From positions 62,001 to 126,000 of the forward strand of contig JAGAIY010000016.1 of the NCBI GenBank assembly GCA_017626355.1: 64,000 nucleotides of DNA, given 5' to 3'. Below, piece by piece: positions 1 to 8,660 of the stretch. Under the pieces are notes generated by a model. That model had not been told where the DNA came from. It did not search any database and saw only the letters and a program-made list of their open reading frames with translations. The stretch comes from Bacteroidales bacterium (GTDB taxonomy: Bacteria > Bacteroidota > Bacteroidia > Bacteroidales > UBA932). The translations under genes were made by a program, and so were the position numbers. Numbering within the stretch: position 1 is the stretch's first letter; each line of letters begins with the position of its first letter.

Positions 1-2
1 AT

Positions 3-680
3 TATAATGAGGAATTCGTATATATCAGAAATTGTACAATAGATGATCAGTCCTCAGTTATAGGAAATACAGAGGTCGGAGGAATCTGTGGAAATGTGTA
101 TGCTTCAGTTATTATTGGTTGCAGTAGTGAAGCCAGGGTAACAGGTGTAAGTAAAATCGGTGGTATCGCTGGTTATTTTAGGGATTATTGGGGTGATAAG
201 AATAATAGCGCAAGGGCTTATAATGCTTATGCAATAGGCTGTATCAGCAAAGGTTTGATTACGGCTACAGGTAGTAGCGGATGTTGTGGCGGAATTATAG
301 GTAACTCATTGGCTGATATCAATAACCATGTATATACGAATTGCTTTATAGTCTCTTGTCTCTCGTTATCTGAAGTTGCTGGAGACCAACAGAAGTTGGT
401 GGTAGGTAGAATGGAGCAAAAATCTGCAATTGTGTCTACTGTTGCTAAAAAGCAGGGAGATGTAGCTTATATAGATAATTCTTCTAATGTAGAACTGTTG
501 GCATCTGATAGTTATTCTTTGTCATCAGAGATTACATCTGATATAGTTGATGAGATGAATGCTGCAATTGAGGGCTATAACGGGCGAAATGATATAGAGG
601 GGCAGACTTGTCCTTACAGGTGGCAATACAACGCAGGCGATTGGCCGACACTTGTAGAGGAACAGGTCTCATCAAACTGA
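3..680 (+). CDS. GLUG-repeat surface protein, 3' part
   Basis: The frame is open from the window edge and ends at a TGA at 678-680, so the N-terminus is missing. The product contains GLUG-like repeats: short segments ending in VGGICG, IGGIAG and CGGIIG, each followed by a loop rich in N, C and S. GLUG motifs occur in large secreted or outer-surface adhesin-like proteins that form beta-solenoids. The last 60 residues (RNDIEGQTCPYRWQYNAGDW region) look like a non-repeated C-terminal cap. Codon use is AT-rich (many AAT, ATA, TTT) compared with the genes that follow, which may indicate transfer or relaxed selection. The exact role is unknown. Family assignment is moderate because only part of the gene is visible. 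Confidence 0.7.
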   Translation, partial: YNEEFVYIRNCTIDDQSSVIGNTEVGGICGNVYASVIIGCSSEARVTGVSKIGGIAGYFRDYWGDKNNSARAYNAYAIGCISKGLITATGSSGCCGGIIGNSLADINNHVYTNCFIVSCLSLSEVAGDQQKLVVGRMEQKSAIVSTVAKKQGDVAYIDNSSNVELLASDSYSLSSEITSDIVDEMNAAIEGYNGRNDIEGQTCPYRWQYNAGDWPTLVEEQVSSN

Positions 681-707
681 TTCAGGAATTTCTGACATCG
701 TACTCTG

Positions 708-799
708 CTGATTATTAGCATTTTATGAAATCACGGGTGTGCCGGAAGGTACACCCGTGATTTCATAAATATTGATAATAAATGTGTTAGGTGAACGGG
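708..799 (+). repeat. Dispersed hairpin element, copy A
   Basis: Left unit CTGATTATTAGCATTTTA at 708-725, a 24-nt hairpin CGGGTG-N12-CACCCG at 734-757, right unit TTGATAATAAATGTGTTA at 772-789, then GGTGAACGGGG. The tail GTTAGGTGA(A)CGGGG matches copy D at 61519 except for one extra A. Spacing between units is 64 nt here and 65 nt in the other copies. It lies between convergent genes. Confidence 0.75.
722..769. terminator. Bidirectional hairpin between convergent genes
   Basis: A perfect 19-bp stem (722-740 with 751-769) with a 10-nt loop sits between the 3' ends of the GLUG gene and the leftward esterase gene. The outer stem is A/T-rich, so it gives a T-rich 3' side on both strands and could end transcription from either direction. 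Its core is the hairpin of repeat copy A. Confidence 0.75.
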
Positions 800-808
800 G
801 GAGTGGTG

Positions 809-1618
809 CTACCGCTTCAGGCGGTCGCTGAAGAAGAGAACCTGATATTTTATGGCGTTCAGCCAGTAGGTCCAGTTGTGGGATCCCGGGCGGGTGTAGA
901 ACTCGTGAGGGATTCCTTCTTTCATGAGTTTTTCGTGAAGGTTGCAGTTCACTTCAAAGAAAAAGTCTTCTGTTCCGCAGTCGAATATTATGTTGAGGGA
1001 ATCGGGCTGCAGGAGGTGGGTAAGGTTGATGACCGTGTTGTCCTCCCAGTTCTGAGGATATTCTTCGATGGATCCCAGGCGGGTCTTGATGTTCCAGTTG
1101 TCGGGGAAAGGACGGATGTCAACTCCTCCGGACATGCTGCCTGCTGAGCCGAATACATCCTGATGTCTGATGGCGAGGAAAAGCGCTCCATGACCTCCCA
1201 TTGACAGTCCTGTGATCGCTCTGGCAGCTCTGTCCCTGATGGTCTTGTAGTTGGAATCCACATAGGAGATGAGTTCCTTGGATACAAAGGTCTCGTATTG
1301 ATATTCAGGAGTTGATCTGCTGTCGAAATACCAGCTGTCGTAGCCGCCGTCCGGTAGGATGAAGACGATGTCATGCAGGTCGGAGAGACTTCCTACAACT
1401 CCCTTTTTCGCCCAGCCTGTGTAATCGTCGCTGTAGCCGTGGAGCAGATATACGACAGGGAAGGCGTCCTTGTCATTGTATGAATCAGGTGTGATTACAG
1501 TGACGGGAATGTCTTTTTTCATGCTTTCGCTTCTGACATTCACTACTTTTTCGCTGAACGCAAAGCCATTGAGGCAGAATACTGCAGATGCAACGGCGGT
1601 TATCAATGCTTTTTTCAT
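809..1618 (-). CDS. Secreted alpha/beta-hydrolase esterase (esterase D/CE1-like)
   Basis: A 269-residue protein with an N-terminal signal peptide (about residues 1-20, MKKALITAVASAVFCLNGFA). The fold follows the putative-esterase family (S-formylglutathione hydrolase, feruloyl and acetylxylan esterases). An oxyanion-site HG is at 60-61, the nucleophile elbow GLSMGG places the Ser at 139, the Asp is probably at 213 or 218, and the His is at 247 in PGSHNW. It likely cleaves acyl esters in the periplasm. The substrate cannot be read from sequence; carbohydrate acetyl or feruloyl esters are plausible. It is the last gene of the aldo/keto reductase-murI-esterase run and starts 1 nt after the murI stop. 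Confidence 0.85.
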   Translation of the reverse strand: MKKALITAVASAVFCLNGFAFSEKVVNVRSESMKKDIPVTVITPDSYNDKDAFPVVYLLHGYSDDYTGWAKKGVVGSLSDLHDIVFILPDGGYDSWYFDSRSTPEYQYETFVSKELISYVDSNYKTIRDRAARAITGLSMGGHGALFLAIRHQDVFGSAGSMSGGVDIRPFPDNWNIKTRLGSIEEYPQNWEDNTVINLTHLLQPDSLNIIFDCGTEDFFFEVNCNLHEKLMKEGIPHEFYTRPGSHNWTYWLNAIKYQVLFFSDRLKR

Positions 1619-1619
1619 G

Positions 1620-2384
1620 TTATTTCAGTGATTTATACATTTCTATAAGGCGGGTGTCATCTCCTGAGGCATGAAGCTCCATCCTGAATCCGGACGGTGA
1701 CTCGGAAAGAAGATTCTCCTGCTTCATTATATCGAGCAGGTGCCTTGCAACGGCAGGAGCAGGGTCTATTATTGTCATATCCCTTTCAGGATAGATGTCT
1801 TCGGCCACTTTTGCTATTGTGTCGGAAAGGAAAGGATAATGTGTGCAGCCGAGAACTATTACGTCTGCACCTTTGTCAAGAAGGGGTTTCAGGCTTTCTC
1901 GTACGATTCTTTCCGCCTCCGGCCCATGTGTGTTTCCTGCTTCCACAAGTTCCACAAATCCCTGACCGATATGCTCTTCTATACGTACTCCTTCTGCCCA
2001 TTTCTCTCTGGTGTTGAGATATTTGTCTGCTTTCAGGGTACCGGCGGTGGCAAGCACTCCGACGACTCCGGTCTGTGTCTTCCTGACGGCAGGCTTTATG
2101 GCCGGCTCCATGCCTATGAACTGTATTCCCGGATATTCGGAGCGGAGGGTCGATATGGCCGCGGCAGTCGCTGTGTTGCAGGCCACGACAATTATCTCAG
2201 CTCCTTTTTCAAGCAGGAAGTCAGTGATGCTGCGGGCCCTGGAGATGATGTATTCGCGGCTTTTCTCTCCGTAAGGGCAATGTGCATTGTCCGAATAATA
2301 TATATAGCTATCCTCGGGAAGAAGCTTGCGTATCTCCCTGAAGACGGAAAGCCCGCCTGTCCCCGAGTCGAATATTCCTATCAT
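1620..2384 (-). CDS. murI: Glutamate racemase
   Basis: A 254-residue protein that interconverts L- and D-glutamate for peptidoglycan, acting in the cytoplasm. The Asp/Glu racemase signature is complete: GIFDSGTGG at 3-11, first catalytic Cys69 in VACNTATAA, second catalytic Cys180 with His182 in LGCTHYPFL. Length is normal for the family. Its ATG overlaps the TAA of the upstream aldo/keto reductase by one base (TAATG), and the esterase follows after 1 nt, so the three genes are very probably co-transcribed from the promoter at 3410-3417. Confidence 0.97.
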   Translation of the reverse strand: MIGIFDSGTGGLSVFREIRKLLPEDSYIYYSDNAHCPYGEKSREYIISRARSITDFLLEKGAEIIVVACNTATAAAISTLRSEYPGIQFIGMEPAIKPAVRKTQTGVVGVLATAGTLKADKYLNTREKWAEGVRIEEHIGQGFVELVEAGNTHGPEAERIVRESLKPLLDKGADVIVLGCTHYPFLSDTIAKVAEDIYPERDMTIIDPAPAVARHLLDIMKQENLLSESPSGFRMELHASGDDTRLIEMYKSLK

Positions 2385-3388
2385 TATGCTCCGGTGATTT
2401 CGTTTATCAGCTTCAGTTCTTCATCGCTGAAGCATGTGTTCCTTATGGCCTGCAGATTGTCGTCTATCTGTGCCGTGCTGCTGGCTCCTATTATTACCGA
2501 GGTCACGTTGTCATCCTTCAGATTCCATGCAAGAGCCATCTGGGCAAGGGTCTGTCCTCTTTCTGCTGCCATTGCATTGAGTCTTGAAAGTCTTTCTATG
2601 AATTCAGGTGTGAGACTGTCCTTTTTAAGGGTGAAGTCGCGTGCTGCCCTGGAGTCGGAAGGTATGCCGTTGAGGTATCTGTCTGTAAGAAGACCCTGGG
2701 CGAGAGGGGAGAAGGCGATCAGTCCGCTTCCTGCTTCCTTGGCCTGGGACAGCAGATTGTCGGTTTCCGGCACGCGGTGCAGCATGTTGTATTTGACCTG
2801 ATGCAGCAGGCAAGGTACATCATGGTCTGCAAGATATCTGTATGCGTATTCTGCCGCCTGATGAGGGTAGTTGGAAATGCCGGCGTATAGGGCCTTTCCG
2901 CTTCTTACTATGTCTATAAGAGCCTGCATGGTCTCCTGAAGAGGTGTGTCAGGGTCGAATCTGTGGGAATAGAAGATGTCCACATAATCGAGGCCCATGC
3001 GCTTGAGGCTCTGGTCGAGGCTGCTCATCAGGTATTTGCGTGAACCGAAGTTGCCGTATGGTCCCGGCCACATATCATATCCTGCCTTTGTGGATATGAA
3101 CATTTCATCCCTGTACGGATGCAGGTCGCTTTTGAATATTCTGCCGAATGTGGCTTCTGCGCTGCCGTATGAAGGGCCGTAGTTGTTGGCGAGATCGAAA
3201 TGACATATACCTTTGTCAAAGGCATGCAGAAGCATTTCCCTGCTGCGTGAAAGAGGGGCGGTATCTCCGAAATTCTGCCAGAGTCCGAGGGATACGGCAG
3301 GGAGCATTATTCCGCTTCTTCCGCATCTGCGGTATGCCATTCCGTTGTCATAGCGGTCGAAAGCCGCTGCATATACAGGATTGATCAT
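2384..3388 (-). CDS. Aldo/keto reductase (L-glyceraldehyde 3-phosphate reductase-like)
   Basis: A 334-residue NADPH-dependent aldo/keto reductase of the YghZ/Kv-beta-like branch. The catalytic tetrad is visible: Asp65 and Tyr70 (FDLANNYG), Lys101 (STKAG), His142 (FYSHRFD). The C-terminal NADP-binding segment includes SVIIGASS. YghZ homologues reduce L-glyceraldehyde 3-phosphate and detoxify aldehydes; the substrate here is inferred from similarity only. It is the first gene of a leftward operon with murI and an esterase. Its start is 22 nt from a TATATTTG box. No functional link with MurI is obvious. Confidence 0.88.
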   Translation of the reverse strand: MINPVYAAAFDRYDNGMAYRRCGRSGIMLPAVSLGLWQNFGDTAPLSRSREMLLHAFDKGICHFDLANNYGPSYGSAEATFGRIFKSDLHPYRDEMFISTKAGYDMWPGPYGNFGSRKYLMSSLDQSLKRMGLDYVDIFYSHRFDPDTPLQETMQALIDIVRSGKALYAGISNYPHQAAEYAYRYLADHDVPCLLHQVKYNMLHRVPETDNLLSQAKEAGSGLIAFSPLAQGLLTDRYLNGIPSDSRAARDFTLKKDSLTPEFIERLSRLNAMAAERGQTLAQMALAWNLKDDNVTSVIIGASSTAQIDDNLQAIRNTCFSDEELKLINEITGA

Positions 3389-3409
3389 GTCTGAATTGAT
3401 TAGTGATTA

Positions 3410-3439
3410 CAAATATACCGTGTTTTTTGTTTAAATTTG
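3410..3439. promoter_or_regulatory. Divergent -7 boxes for the aldo/keto reductase operon and asnA
   Basis: On the minus strand TATATTTG (complement of 3410-3417) precedes the aldo/keto reductase. On the plus strand TAAATTTG at 3432-3439 precedes asnA with a leader of about 18 nt. Both match the Bacteroidota -7 consensus TAnnTTTG. Clear -33 TTG boxes were not found. Confidence 0.65.
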
Positions 3440-3460
3440 CGATTCCTATAAAGAAAAACT

Positions 3461-4498
3461 ATGTCATTGTATATTCCCGAAGGCTATGCCAATCTGCTTG
3501 GCAGCATTGAAAATACAGAAAAGGCCATCAAGGCCATAAAGGATATGTTCCAGGATAATCTCTCTGCTCAGCTCGCCCTTTTGAGAGTGACTGCTCCTAT
3601 GGTGGTCATGAGCGGTACGGGACTTAACGATGACCTGAACGGGGTCGAGCGTCCGGTGTCCTTTCCTGTCAGGGATATGGAGTCGCGTCAGGCTGAGGTA
3701 GTGCATTCCCTTGCGAAGTGGAAGAGGATGAAGCTGTCGCAGATGTCAGTCCCTCCGGGAAGGGGTATCTATACGGATATGAATGCTTTGCGCCCTGATG
3801 AGGAACTGGACAACATTCATTCGATATATGTGGACCAGTGGGACTGGGAGAGGGTCATAAATGAGGAAGACCGCACGCTGGACTATCTCAAGAAGACGGT
3901 AAGACGCATATATGAAGCCGTCAAGGTTACTGAGAACAAGCTCTATGTCGAGTTCCCTCAGATCGTTCCGATGCTTCCGGAAGATATATTCTTCATCCAC
4001 TCTGAAGAACTCCTGAGAATGTATCCCGGCATGAGCCCGAAGGAAAGGGAGAATGCCATAACCAAGGAACATAAGGCCGTGTTCATCATAGGTATAGGAG
4101 CGGAGCTCTCGGACGGGCAGCCTCACGACGGCAGGTCTTCCGACTACGATGACTGGAGTTCGTTGAATGAAGAAGGCTATCATGGCCTGAACGGTGACCT
4201 TCTTCTTTGGAATCCTGTCCTGGATTCGGCGTTCGAGATATCGAGCATGGGAATACGCGTGGATGCGGAGGCCTTGAACAGGCAGCTGGAGGTCCGTTCG
4301 GAAATGTGGAAATCGGATCTGATGTATCACAGGATGCTTCTGGAAGGCAGGCTGCCGTATACAATAGGCGGCGGTATCGGCCAGTCCCGTCTTTGCATGT
4401 TCCTTTTGCGTAAGGCTCATATCGGAGAGATTCAGAGCAGTGTGTGGCCGGAAGACATGAGGGCGAGATGTCATGAAGCGGGAATTGATCTGGTTTAG
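3461..4498 (+). CDS. asnA: Aspartate-ammonia ligase (asparagine synthetase A)
   Basis: A 345-residue class-II aminoacyl-tRNA-synthetase-like enzyme that makes asparagine from aspartate, ammonia and ATP in the cytoplasm. Recognisable AsnA segments are the N-terminal QLALLRVTAPM, the GTGLNDDLNGVERPV block, the FPVRDMESRQAEVVHSLAKWKR block, DPMNA-like YTDMNALRPDE, and the C-terminal GGGIGQSRLCMFLL motif. Length fits the family. It is a single gene with its own promoter at 3432-3439, followed after about 25 nt by the -33 box of prfB. An asparagine-tRNA ligase (15.9-17.3 kb) and an asparaginase (21-22 kb) are also in the window. Confidence 0.96.
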   Translation: MSLYIPEGYANLLGSIENTEKAIKAIKDMFQDNLSAQLALLRVTAPMVVMSGTGLNDDLNGVERPVSFPVRDMESRQAEVVHSLAKWKRMKLSQMSVPPGRGIYTDMNALRPDEELDNIHSIYVDQWDWERVINEEDRTLDYLKKTVRRIYEAVKVTENKLYVEFPQIVPMLPEDIFFIHSEELLRMYPGMSPKERENAITKEHKAVFIIGIGAELSDGQPHDGRSSDYDDWSSLNEEGYHGLNGDLLLWNPVLDSAFEISSMGIRVDAEALNRQLEVRSEMWKSDLMYHRMLLEGRLPYTIGGGIGQSRLCMFLLRKAHIGEIQSSVWPEDMRARCHEAGIDLV

Positions 4499-4521
4499 GA
4501 TGGATTTCTGTCCCGGCATGA

Positions 4522-4550
4522 TTGTTTAGCCGGAAAATTTGCTATTTTTG
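4522..4550 (+). promoter_or_regulatory. prfB promoter
   Basis: TTG at 4522-4524, an 18-nt spacer, then TATTTTTG at 4543-4550. The expected transcription start near 4555 leaves room for the ATG at 4596. Confidence 0.7.
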
Positions 4551-4595
4551 TATGATTTATGAATCCGGCCGGTGCCGGTTTTTGAAAAACGGAGA

Positions 4596-5660
4596 ATGAT
4601 AAATACAGAACAGATAAAGGAACTTCAGCAGCGTGTCGAGACTCTCGGAAAGTGTATTTCCATAGAGGCCAAGCGCGCTGATGTGGCTGAGAGGCAGGAA
4701 CGTACTCTTGCCGCGGATTTCTGGGATGATCCCAAGGAAGCGGAAAAGTTTCTCAAGGATATGGCCGGGGTCAAATTCTGGGTTAACGGTTATGACAAGG
4801 TGGCGGCAGGCGTCGAGGATCTGAATGTGCTGCTTGAGTTCGAGGATGAGGAGATAGATCAGGCTTATGAGACTGTGCTTGCCGAGCTCGAGGCCCTGGA
4901 ACTTAGGAATATGCTGGGAGAGGAAGGCGATAATCTCGGCGCGGTACTTACGATCAATTCCGGAGCGGGCGGTACCGAAGCCAATGACTGGTCGGCAATG
5001 CTCATGAGGATGTATGTCCGCTGGGCTGAAAGGAACGGCTACAAGGTGACTGTAACCGATGAGCTTGAAGGTGAGGACGCCGGAATAAAGTCGGTTACCA
5101 TGCAGGTGGAAGGCGATTATGCCTTCGGTTATCTTAAGGCGGAAAGCGGAGTGCATCGTCTTGTACGCATATCACCTTTCAACGCCCAGGGCAAAAGGCA
5201 GACCACCTTCTCGTCAGTGTTCGTATATCCTCTTGTCGATGACTCGATAGAGATAGAGATCAATCCTGGTGACCTCGAGTGGGATACTTACCGTTCGAGC
5301 GGCGCCGGCGGACAGAATGTGAACAAGGTGGAGACCGGAGTGCGAGTTAAGCATATCCCTTCCGGAATCGTGGTGGAGAATACCGAGACCCGTTCGCAGC
5401 TCGACAACAGGCAGAACGCCCTCCGAATCCTCAAGTCGCGTCTTTATGACATCGAGTTGAAGAAACGCCAGGAAAAGCAGGCGGAGCTCGAAGGTCAGAA
5501 GAAGAAGATAGAATGGGGTTCGCAGATCCGAAGCTATGTGCTTCATCCATACAAGATGGTCAAGGACCTGCGTACCGGCCATGAGACTTCCGACACTCAG
5601 GGAGTGCTCGACGGTGACCTGAACGACTTCATGAAGGTCTTTCTTATGGAAAACAACTAA
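4596..5660 (+). CDS. prfB: Peptide chain release factor 2
   Basis: RF2 reads UGA and UAA and triggers peptide release. With the ATG at 4596 it has 354 residues. A GTG at 4572 is in frame but lies only about 15 nt from the predicted transcription start, so ATG is preferred. The RF2-type stop-codon tripeptide SPF is at 193-195 and the catalytic GGQ at 238-240. Many bacterial prfB genes carry a CTTTGAC +1 frameshift site after about 25 codons. Here the equivalent stretch ([11 protein letters not shown], residues 17-27) is read straight through in one frame, so autoregulatory frameshifting is absent. Fumarase follows 14 nt downstream. Confidence 0.96.
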   Translation: MINTEQIKELQQRVETLGKCISIEAKRADVAERQERTLAADFWDDPKEAEKFLKDMAGVKFWVNGYDKVAAGVEDLNVLLEFEDEEIDQAYETVLAELEALELRNMLGEEGDNLGAVLTINSGAGGTEANDWSAMLMRMYVRWAERNGYKVTVTDELEGEDAGIKSVTMQVEGDYAFGYLKAESGVHRLVRISPFNAQGKRQTTFSSVFVYPLVDDSIEIEINPGDLEWDTYRSSGAGGQNVNKVETGVRVKHIPSGIVVENTETRSQLDNRQNALRILKSRLYDIELKKRQEKQAELEGQKKKIEWGSQIRSYVLHPYKMVKDLRTGHETSDTQGVLDGDLNDFMKVFLMENN

Positions 5661-5674
5661 TTATCATAATTATA

Positions 5675-7294
5675 ATGGAATTCAAATACGCACCGATGTT
5701 TCAGCTTGGCGAGGACAAGACTGAATACTACAAGATCCCAGGTTCAGAGCAGTATGTAAGCACTGGCGAATTCGAGGGACATGAAATTCTCAAAGTGGCT
5801 AAGGAAGGCCTTACAGTGTTGTCGAACACTGCTTTCCGTGATGTTTCATTCATGCTTCGTCCGGAGCATAACGAGATGGTGGCTAAGATCCTCCATGATC
5901 CTGAGGCTTCGGAGAACGACAAGTATGTAGCTCTTACCTTCCTTCGCAATGCAGAGGTAGCATGCAAGGGCAAGCTTCCTTTCTGTCAGGATACAGGTAC
6001 AGCCATCATCCATGGAGAGAAGGGTCAGCATGTATGGACCGGTTACGATGACGAGGAAGCTCTTTCTCTCGGAGTTTACAAGACATACACAGAGGAGAAC
6101 CTCCGTTATTCGCAGAACGCTCCTCTTACAATGTATGATGAGGTCAACACAAAGTGCAACCTTCCTGCACAGATCGACATCGAGGCAACTCATGGCGCCG
6201 AGTATCATTTCCTTTGCGTGACTAAGGGTGGCGGATCAGCAAACAAGACTTATCTCTATCAGGAGACAAAGGCTATCCTCAATCCTCAGACCCTCGTTCC
6301 TTTCCTTGTAGCGAAGATGAAGACTCTCGGAACTGCTGCATGCCCTCCATATCATATCGCATTCGTTATCGGTGGTACTTCAGCTGAGAGAAACCTTCTC
6401 ACAGTGAAGCTTGCTTCATGCAAGTATTACGACAATCTTCCTACGACAGGTGACGAGACAGGACGTGCATTCCGCGATGTAGAGCTTGAGAAGCTCGTTC
6501 TCGAGGAGGCTCACAAGATCGGTCTCGGAGCTCAGTTCGGAGGAAAATATTTTGCACATGATGTACGTATCATCCGTCTTCCACGCCACGGAGCAAGCTG
6601 CCCTGTAGGTCTCGGAGTAAGCTGCTCGGCAGACCGTAACATCAAGGCGAAGATCAATAAGGAAGGTATCTGGATCGAGAAGCTTGACGACAATCCTGCA
6701 CGCCTCATTCCTGAGGAACTCCGTCAGGCAGGTGAGGGCGAGGCAGTCAAGATCAACCTTGACCAGCCTATGGCAGACATCCTTAAGGAGCTCACCAAGT
6801 ATCCTGTATCTACCCGTCTCAGCCTTAACGGTACAATCATCGTAGGCCGTGACATCGCTCATGCAAAGATCAAGGAGCGTCTTGACAGGGGAGAGGAGAT
6901 GCCGCAGTATCTCAAGGATCACCCTATCTACTATGCCGGTCCGGCAAAGACTCCTGCAGGTATGCCTTGCGGCTCTATGGGCCCTACAACAGCAGGACGT
7001 ATGGACTCTTATGTAGACCTCTTCCAGAGCCACGGCGGAAGCATGATCATGCTTGCAAAGGGTAACAGAAGCCAGCAGGTGACTGATGCATGCCAGAAGT
7101 ACGGCGGCTTCTACCTCGGTTCTATCGGAGGCCCTGCAGCGATCCTCGCTCAGAACAATATCAAGAGCATCGAGTGTGTAGAGTACCCTGAGCTCGGAAT
7201 GGAGGCAATCTGGAAGATCCGCGTTGAGGACTTCCCAGCATTCATCCTCGTTGACGACAAGGGCAACGACTTCTTCAAGAAGCTAGGACTCTAA
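5675..7294 (+). CDS. Fumarate hydratase, class I (iron-sulfur)
   Basis: A 539-residue [4Fe-4S] hydro-lyase that interconverts fumarate and malate in the cytoplasm; in fermentative Bacteroidota it works mainly in the malate-to-fumarate branch leading to succinate. The alpha and beta parts are fused in one chain (FumA/FumB type). The likely cluster ligands are Cys104 (FCQDTG), Cys223 (ACPPYH) and Cys309 (SCPVGLG). GTSAERN, and later GPTTAGRMD and SIGGPAAI, are typical class I motifs. Codon use is strongly biased, indicating high expression. It lies 14 nt after prfB and is followed by a strong hairpin at 7335-7368. Confidence 0.96.
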   Translation: MEFKYAPMFQLGEDKTEYYKIPGSEQYVSTGEFEGHEILKVAKEGLTVLSNTAFRDVSFMLRPEHNEMVAKILHDPEASENDKYVALTFLRNAEVACKGKLPFCQDTGTAIIHGEKGQHVWTGYDDEEALSLGVYKTYTEENLRYSQNAPLTMYDEVNTKCNLPAQIDIEATHGAEYHFLCVTKGGGSANKTYLYQETKAILNPQTLVPFLVAKMKTLGTAACPPYHIAFVIGGTSAERNLLTVKLASCKYYDNLPTTGDETGRAFRDVELEKLVLEEAHKIGLGAQFGGKYFAHDVRIIRLPRHGASCPVGLGVSCSADRNIKAKINKEGIWIEKLDDNPARLIPEELRQAGEGEAVKINLDQPMADILKELTKYPVSTRLSLNGTIIVGRDIAHAKIKERLDRGEEMPQYLKDHPIYYAGPAKTPAGMPCGSMGPTTAGRMDSYVDLFQSHGGSMIMLAKGNRSQQVTDACQKYGGFYLGSIGGPAAILAQNNIKSIECVEYPELGMEAIWKIRVEDFPAFILVDDKGNDFFKKLGL

Positions 7295-7313
7295 AAATAT
7301 GGAGTGTAACATC

Positions 7314-7396
7314 TTGTTGCTCAATAATTTAGCTGACAAGCCTGCCGCCCCGGGACGGCAGGCTTGTCGTTTATATTACTGATAGTCAGGGGTTTG
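7314..7396 (+). repeat. Dispersed hairpin element, weaker copy E
   Basis: Left unit TTGTTGCTCAATAATTTA at 7314-7331, hairpin core GCCTGC-N12-GCAGGC at 7340-7363, right unit CTGATAGTCAGGGGTTTG at 7379-7396. The offsets (26 and 39 nt) are identical to copies B, C and D, but the hairpin sequence is different, so membership of the family is less certain. Confidence 0.5.
7335..7368 (+). terminator. Terminator after fumarase
   Basis: A 13-bp GC-rich stem (7335-7347 with 7356-7368) and an 8-nt loop, followed by GTTTATATT. It lies 40 nt after the fumarase stop. Confidence 0.8.
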
Positions 7397-7456
7397 TGTT
7401 GCTGTGCTATGGGGAGGGCCGGATATTTGCATTGAAGCCGGGTATATTTCCATACC

Positions 7457-8491
7457 ATGAAGAACAACCTTTTGTCGGAAAAACTTGCCTATAACGGCAA
7501 GGAGGTCGTCCGGACCAGGATGACGGCAGTGATATATTCGCCTTCGTCATGTTCTGAATCGGAAATCCCGGATCTTGATGCCCTGCCTGAAACCGGCATT
7601 GGTGAGATTATCTGGCTGCGTGTCAGGGGCTTGACAGATGTTGCTCTGATAGAAGGGATATGCAGGCATTATGGGATTGACTTCCTGACGGTTCAGGATA
7701 TAATGAACATTCATCATAAGAGCAAGGTGGAGATTCATGATGATTATGTGTTCATAGTCTCGAAAATATATGCGAAGCCGTGTCAGGAAGGGGAGGCGTG
7801 CAAGGAACGTATAAGGCTGCTCCTTGCCGATAATGTCGTCATAAGTTTCAGTGACAGGGATTCTTCATTTTTCGATGATGTCTCGTCTGCCTTGCACAAG
7901 GATGTCCTGAAAATCCGTGCAAGAAGCCCGTTCTATCTGATGTCTGTACTGTTCAATGAAATGATATATAATTATATATCGGAGGCGGTACTTATAAGTG
8001 ACGCCCTGGAAGAAATCGAAGATGAACTCCTGACCCTGGCTTCCGGCAGGGATACGGGAACTGATATCCAGAAGCTCAGACATAAATATCTGAATCTCAA
8101 ACACACCCTCACCCCTCTTAAAGAGCAGTTCCCTTTGCTCGTTCGCAGTGATCTCGGTCTGATACGGCATGATGACATGCCTTTCTACCGTGATGTCTAC
8201 GACCATCTTCTCAATGCCATGCAGGAAATCGACGAATGTCGGGAAACGCTCTCATCCCTGATGGATCTATATATATCGAACAACGGTCTGAGGATGAATG
8301 ATATAATGAGGAAACTGACAATAGTGTCGACAATATTCATCCCTATGACCTTTCTTGCCGGAGTCTGGGGCATGAACTTCAACCATATGCCGGAATTGAG
8401 AATGCCATATGGCTATCTGATAGCATGGGGCGCGTTCATCCTGTCCGGCATCGCCTGCTATTTTATTTTCAGAACCAGAAGGTGGGAATAG
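7457..8491 (+). CDS. corA: CorA-family magnesium/cobalt transporter
   Basis: A 344-residue inner-membrane channel for Mg2+ (and Co2+/Ni2+). There is a long cytoplasmic N-terminal domain, a helical stalk (about 190-280), and two C-terminal membrane segments (about 285-304 and 319-337). The signature GMN selectivity motif is at 305-307 (AGVWGMNFNHMPE). The C-terminus ends in basic residues (FRTRRWE) as in CorA. It is a single gene; a GATATTTG box (one mismatch) lies at 7432-7439. It is followed by the hairpin of repeat copy B. Confidence 0.96.
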   Translation: MKNNLLSEKLAYNGKEVVRTRMTAVIYSPSSCSESEIPDLDALPETGIGEIIWLRVRGLTDVALIEGICRHYGIDFLTVQDIMNIHHKSKVEIHDDYVFIVSKIYAKPCQEGEACKERIRLLLADNVVISFSDRDSSFFDDVSSALHKDVLKIRARSPFYLMSVLFNEMIYNYISEAVLISDALEEIEDELLTLASGRDTGTDIQKLRHKYLNLKHTLTPLKEQFPLLVRSDLGLIRHDDMPFYRDVYDHLLNAMQEIDECRETLSSLMDLYISNNGLRMNDIMRKLTIVSTIFIPMTFLAGVWGMNFNHMPELRMPYGYLIAWGAFILSGIACYFIFRTRRWE

Positions 8492-8528
8492 ATTATATTT
8501 ACAATAGTGAATCTTGCCACGTATCTTG

Positions 8529-8622
8529 CTGATTCTCAGTGATATGTCCAATTTCGGGTACTTCCCAGGAAGTATCCGAAATTGGATAAAGTGTTGATTT
8601 GTAGCTTGTTATGGGGAACGGA
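8529..8622 (+). repeat. Dispersed hairpin element, copy B
   Basis: Left unit CTGATTCTCAGTGATATG at 8529-8546, 24-nt hairpin CGGGTA-N12-TATCCG at 8555-8578, right unit TTGATTTGTAGCTTGTTA at 8594-8611, then TGGGGAACGG. Unit-to-unit spacing is 65 nt. TAAAGTGTTGA just before and inside the right unit parallels copies C and D at identical offsets. Confidence 0.75.
8547..8586. terminator. Bidirectional hairpin between corA and thuA-like gene
   Basis: A long stem pairing 8547-8565 with 8568-8586 (one G-U pair; the innermost pairs form the loop) between two convergent genes. It contains the hairpin of repeat copy B and probably serves both transcripts. Confidence 0.7.
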
Positions 8623-8660
8623 AAATTTGAGGTGTCTGGCAATTATCTGCGTTGCACAGA

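Noticed and set aside
780..800. GTTAGGT in the repeat tail as an integron attC core site
   Set aside because: GTTRRRY matches by itself, but no partner RYYYAAC at the proper position, no array of cassettes and no integrase were found; copies B and C do not keep the motif.
4572..4595. GTG at 4572 as start of prfB
   Set aside because: It gives the extension VPVFEKRR, which does not fit RF2, and lies only about 15 nt after the predicted transcription start; ATG at 4596 fits family length.
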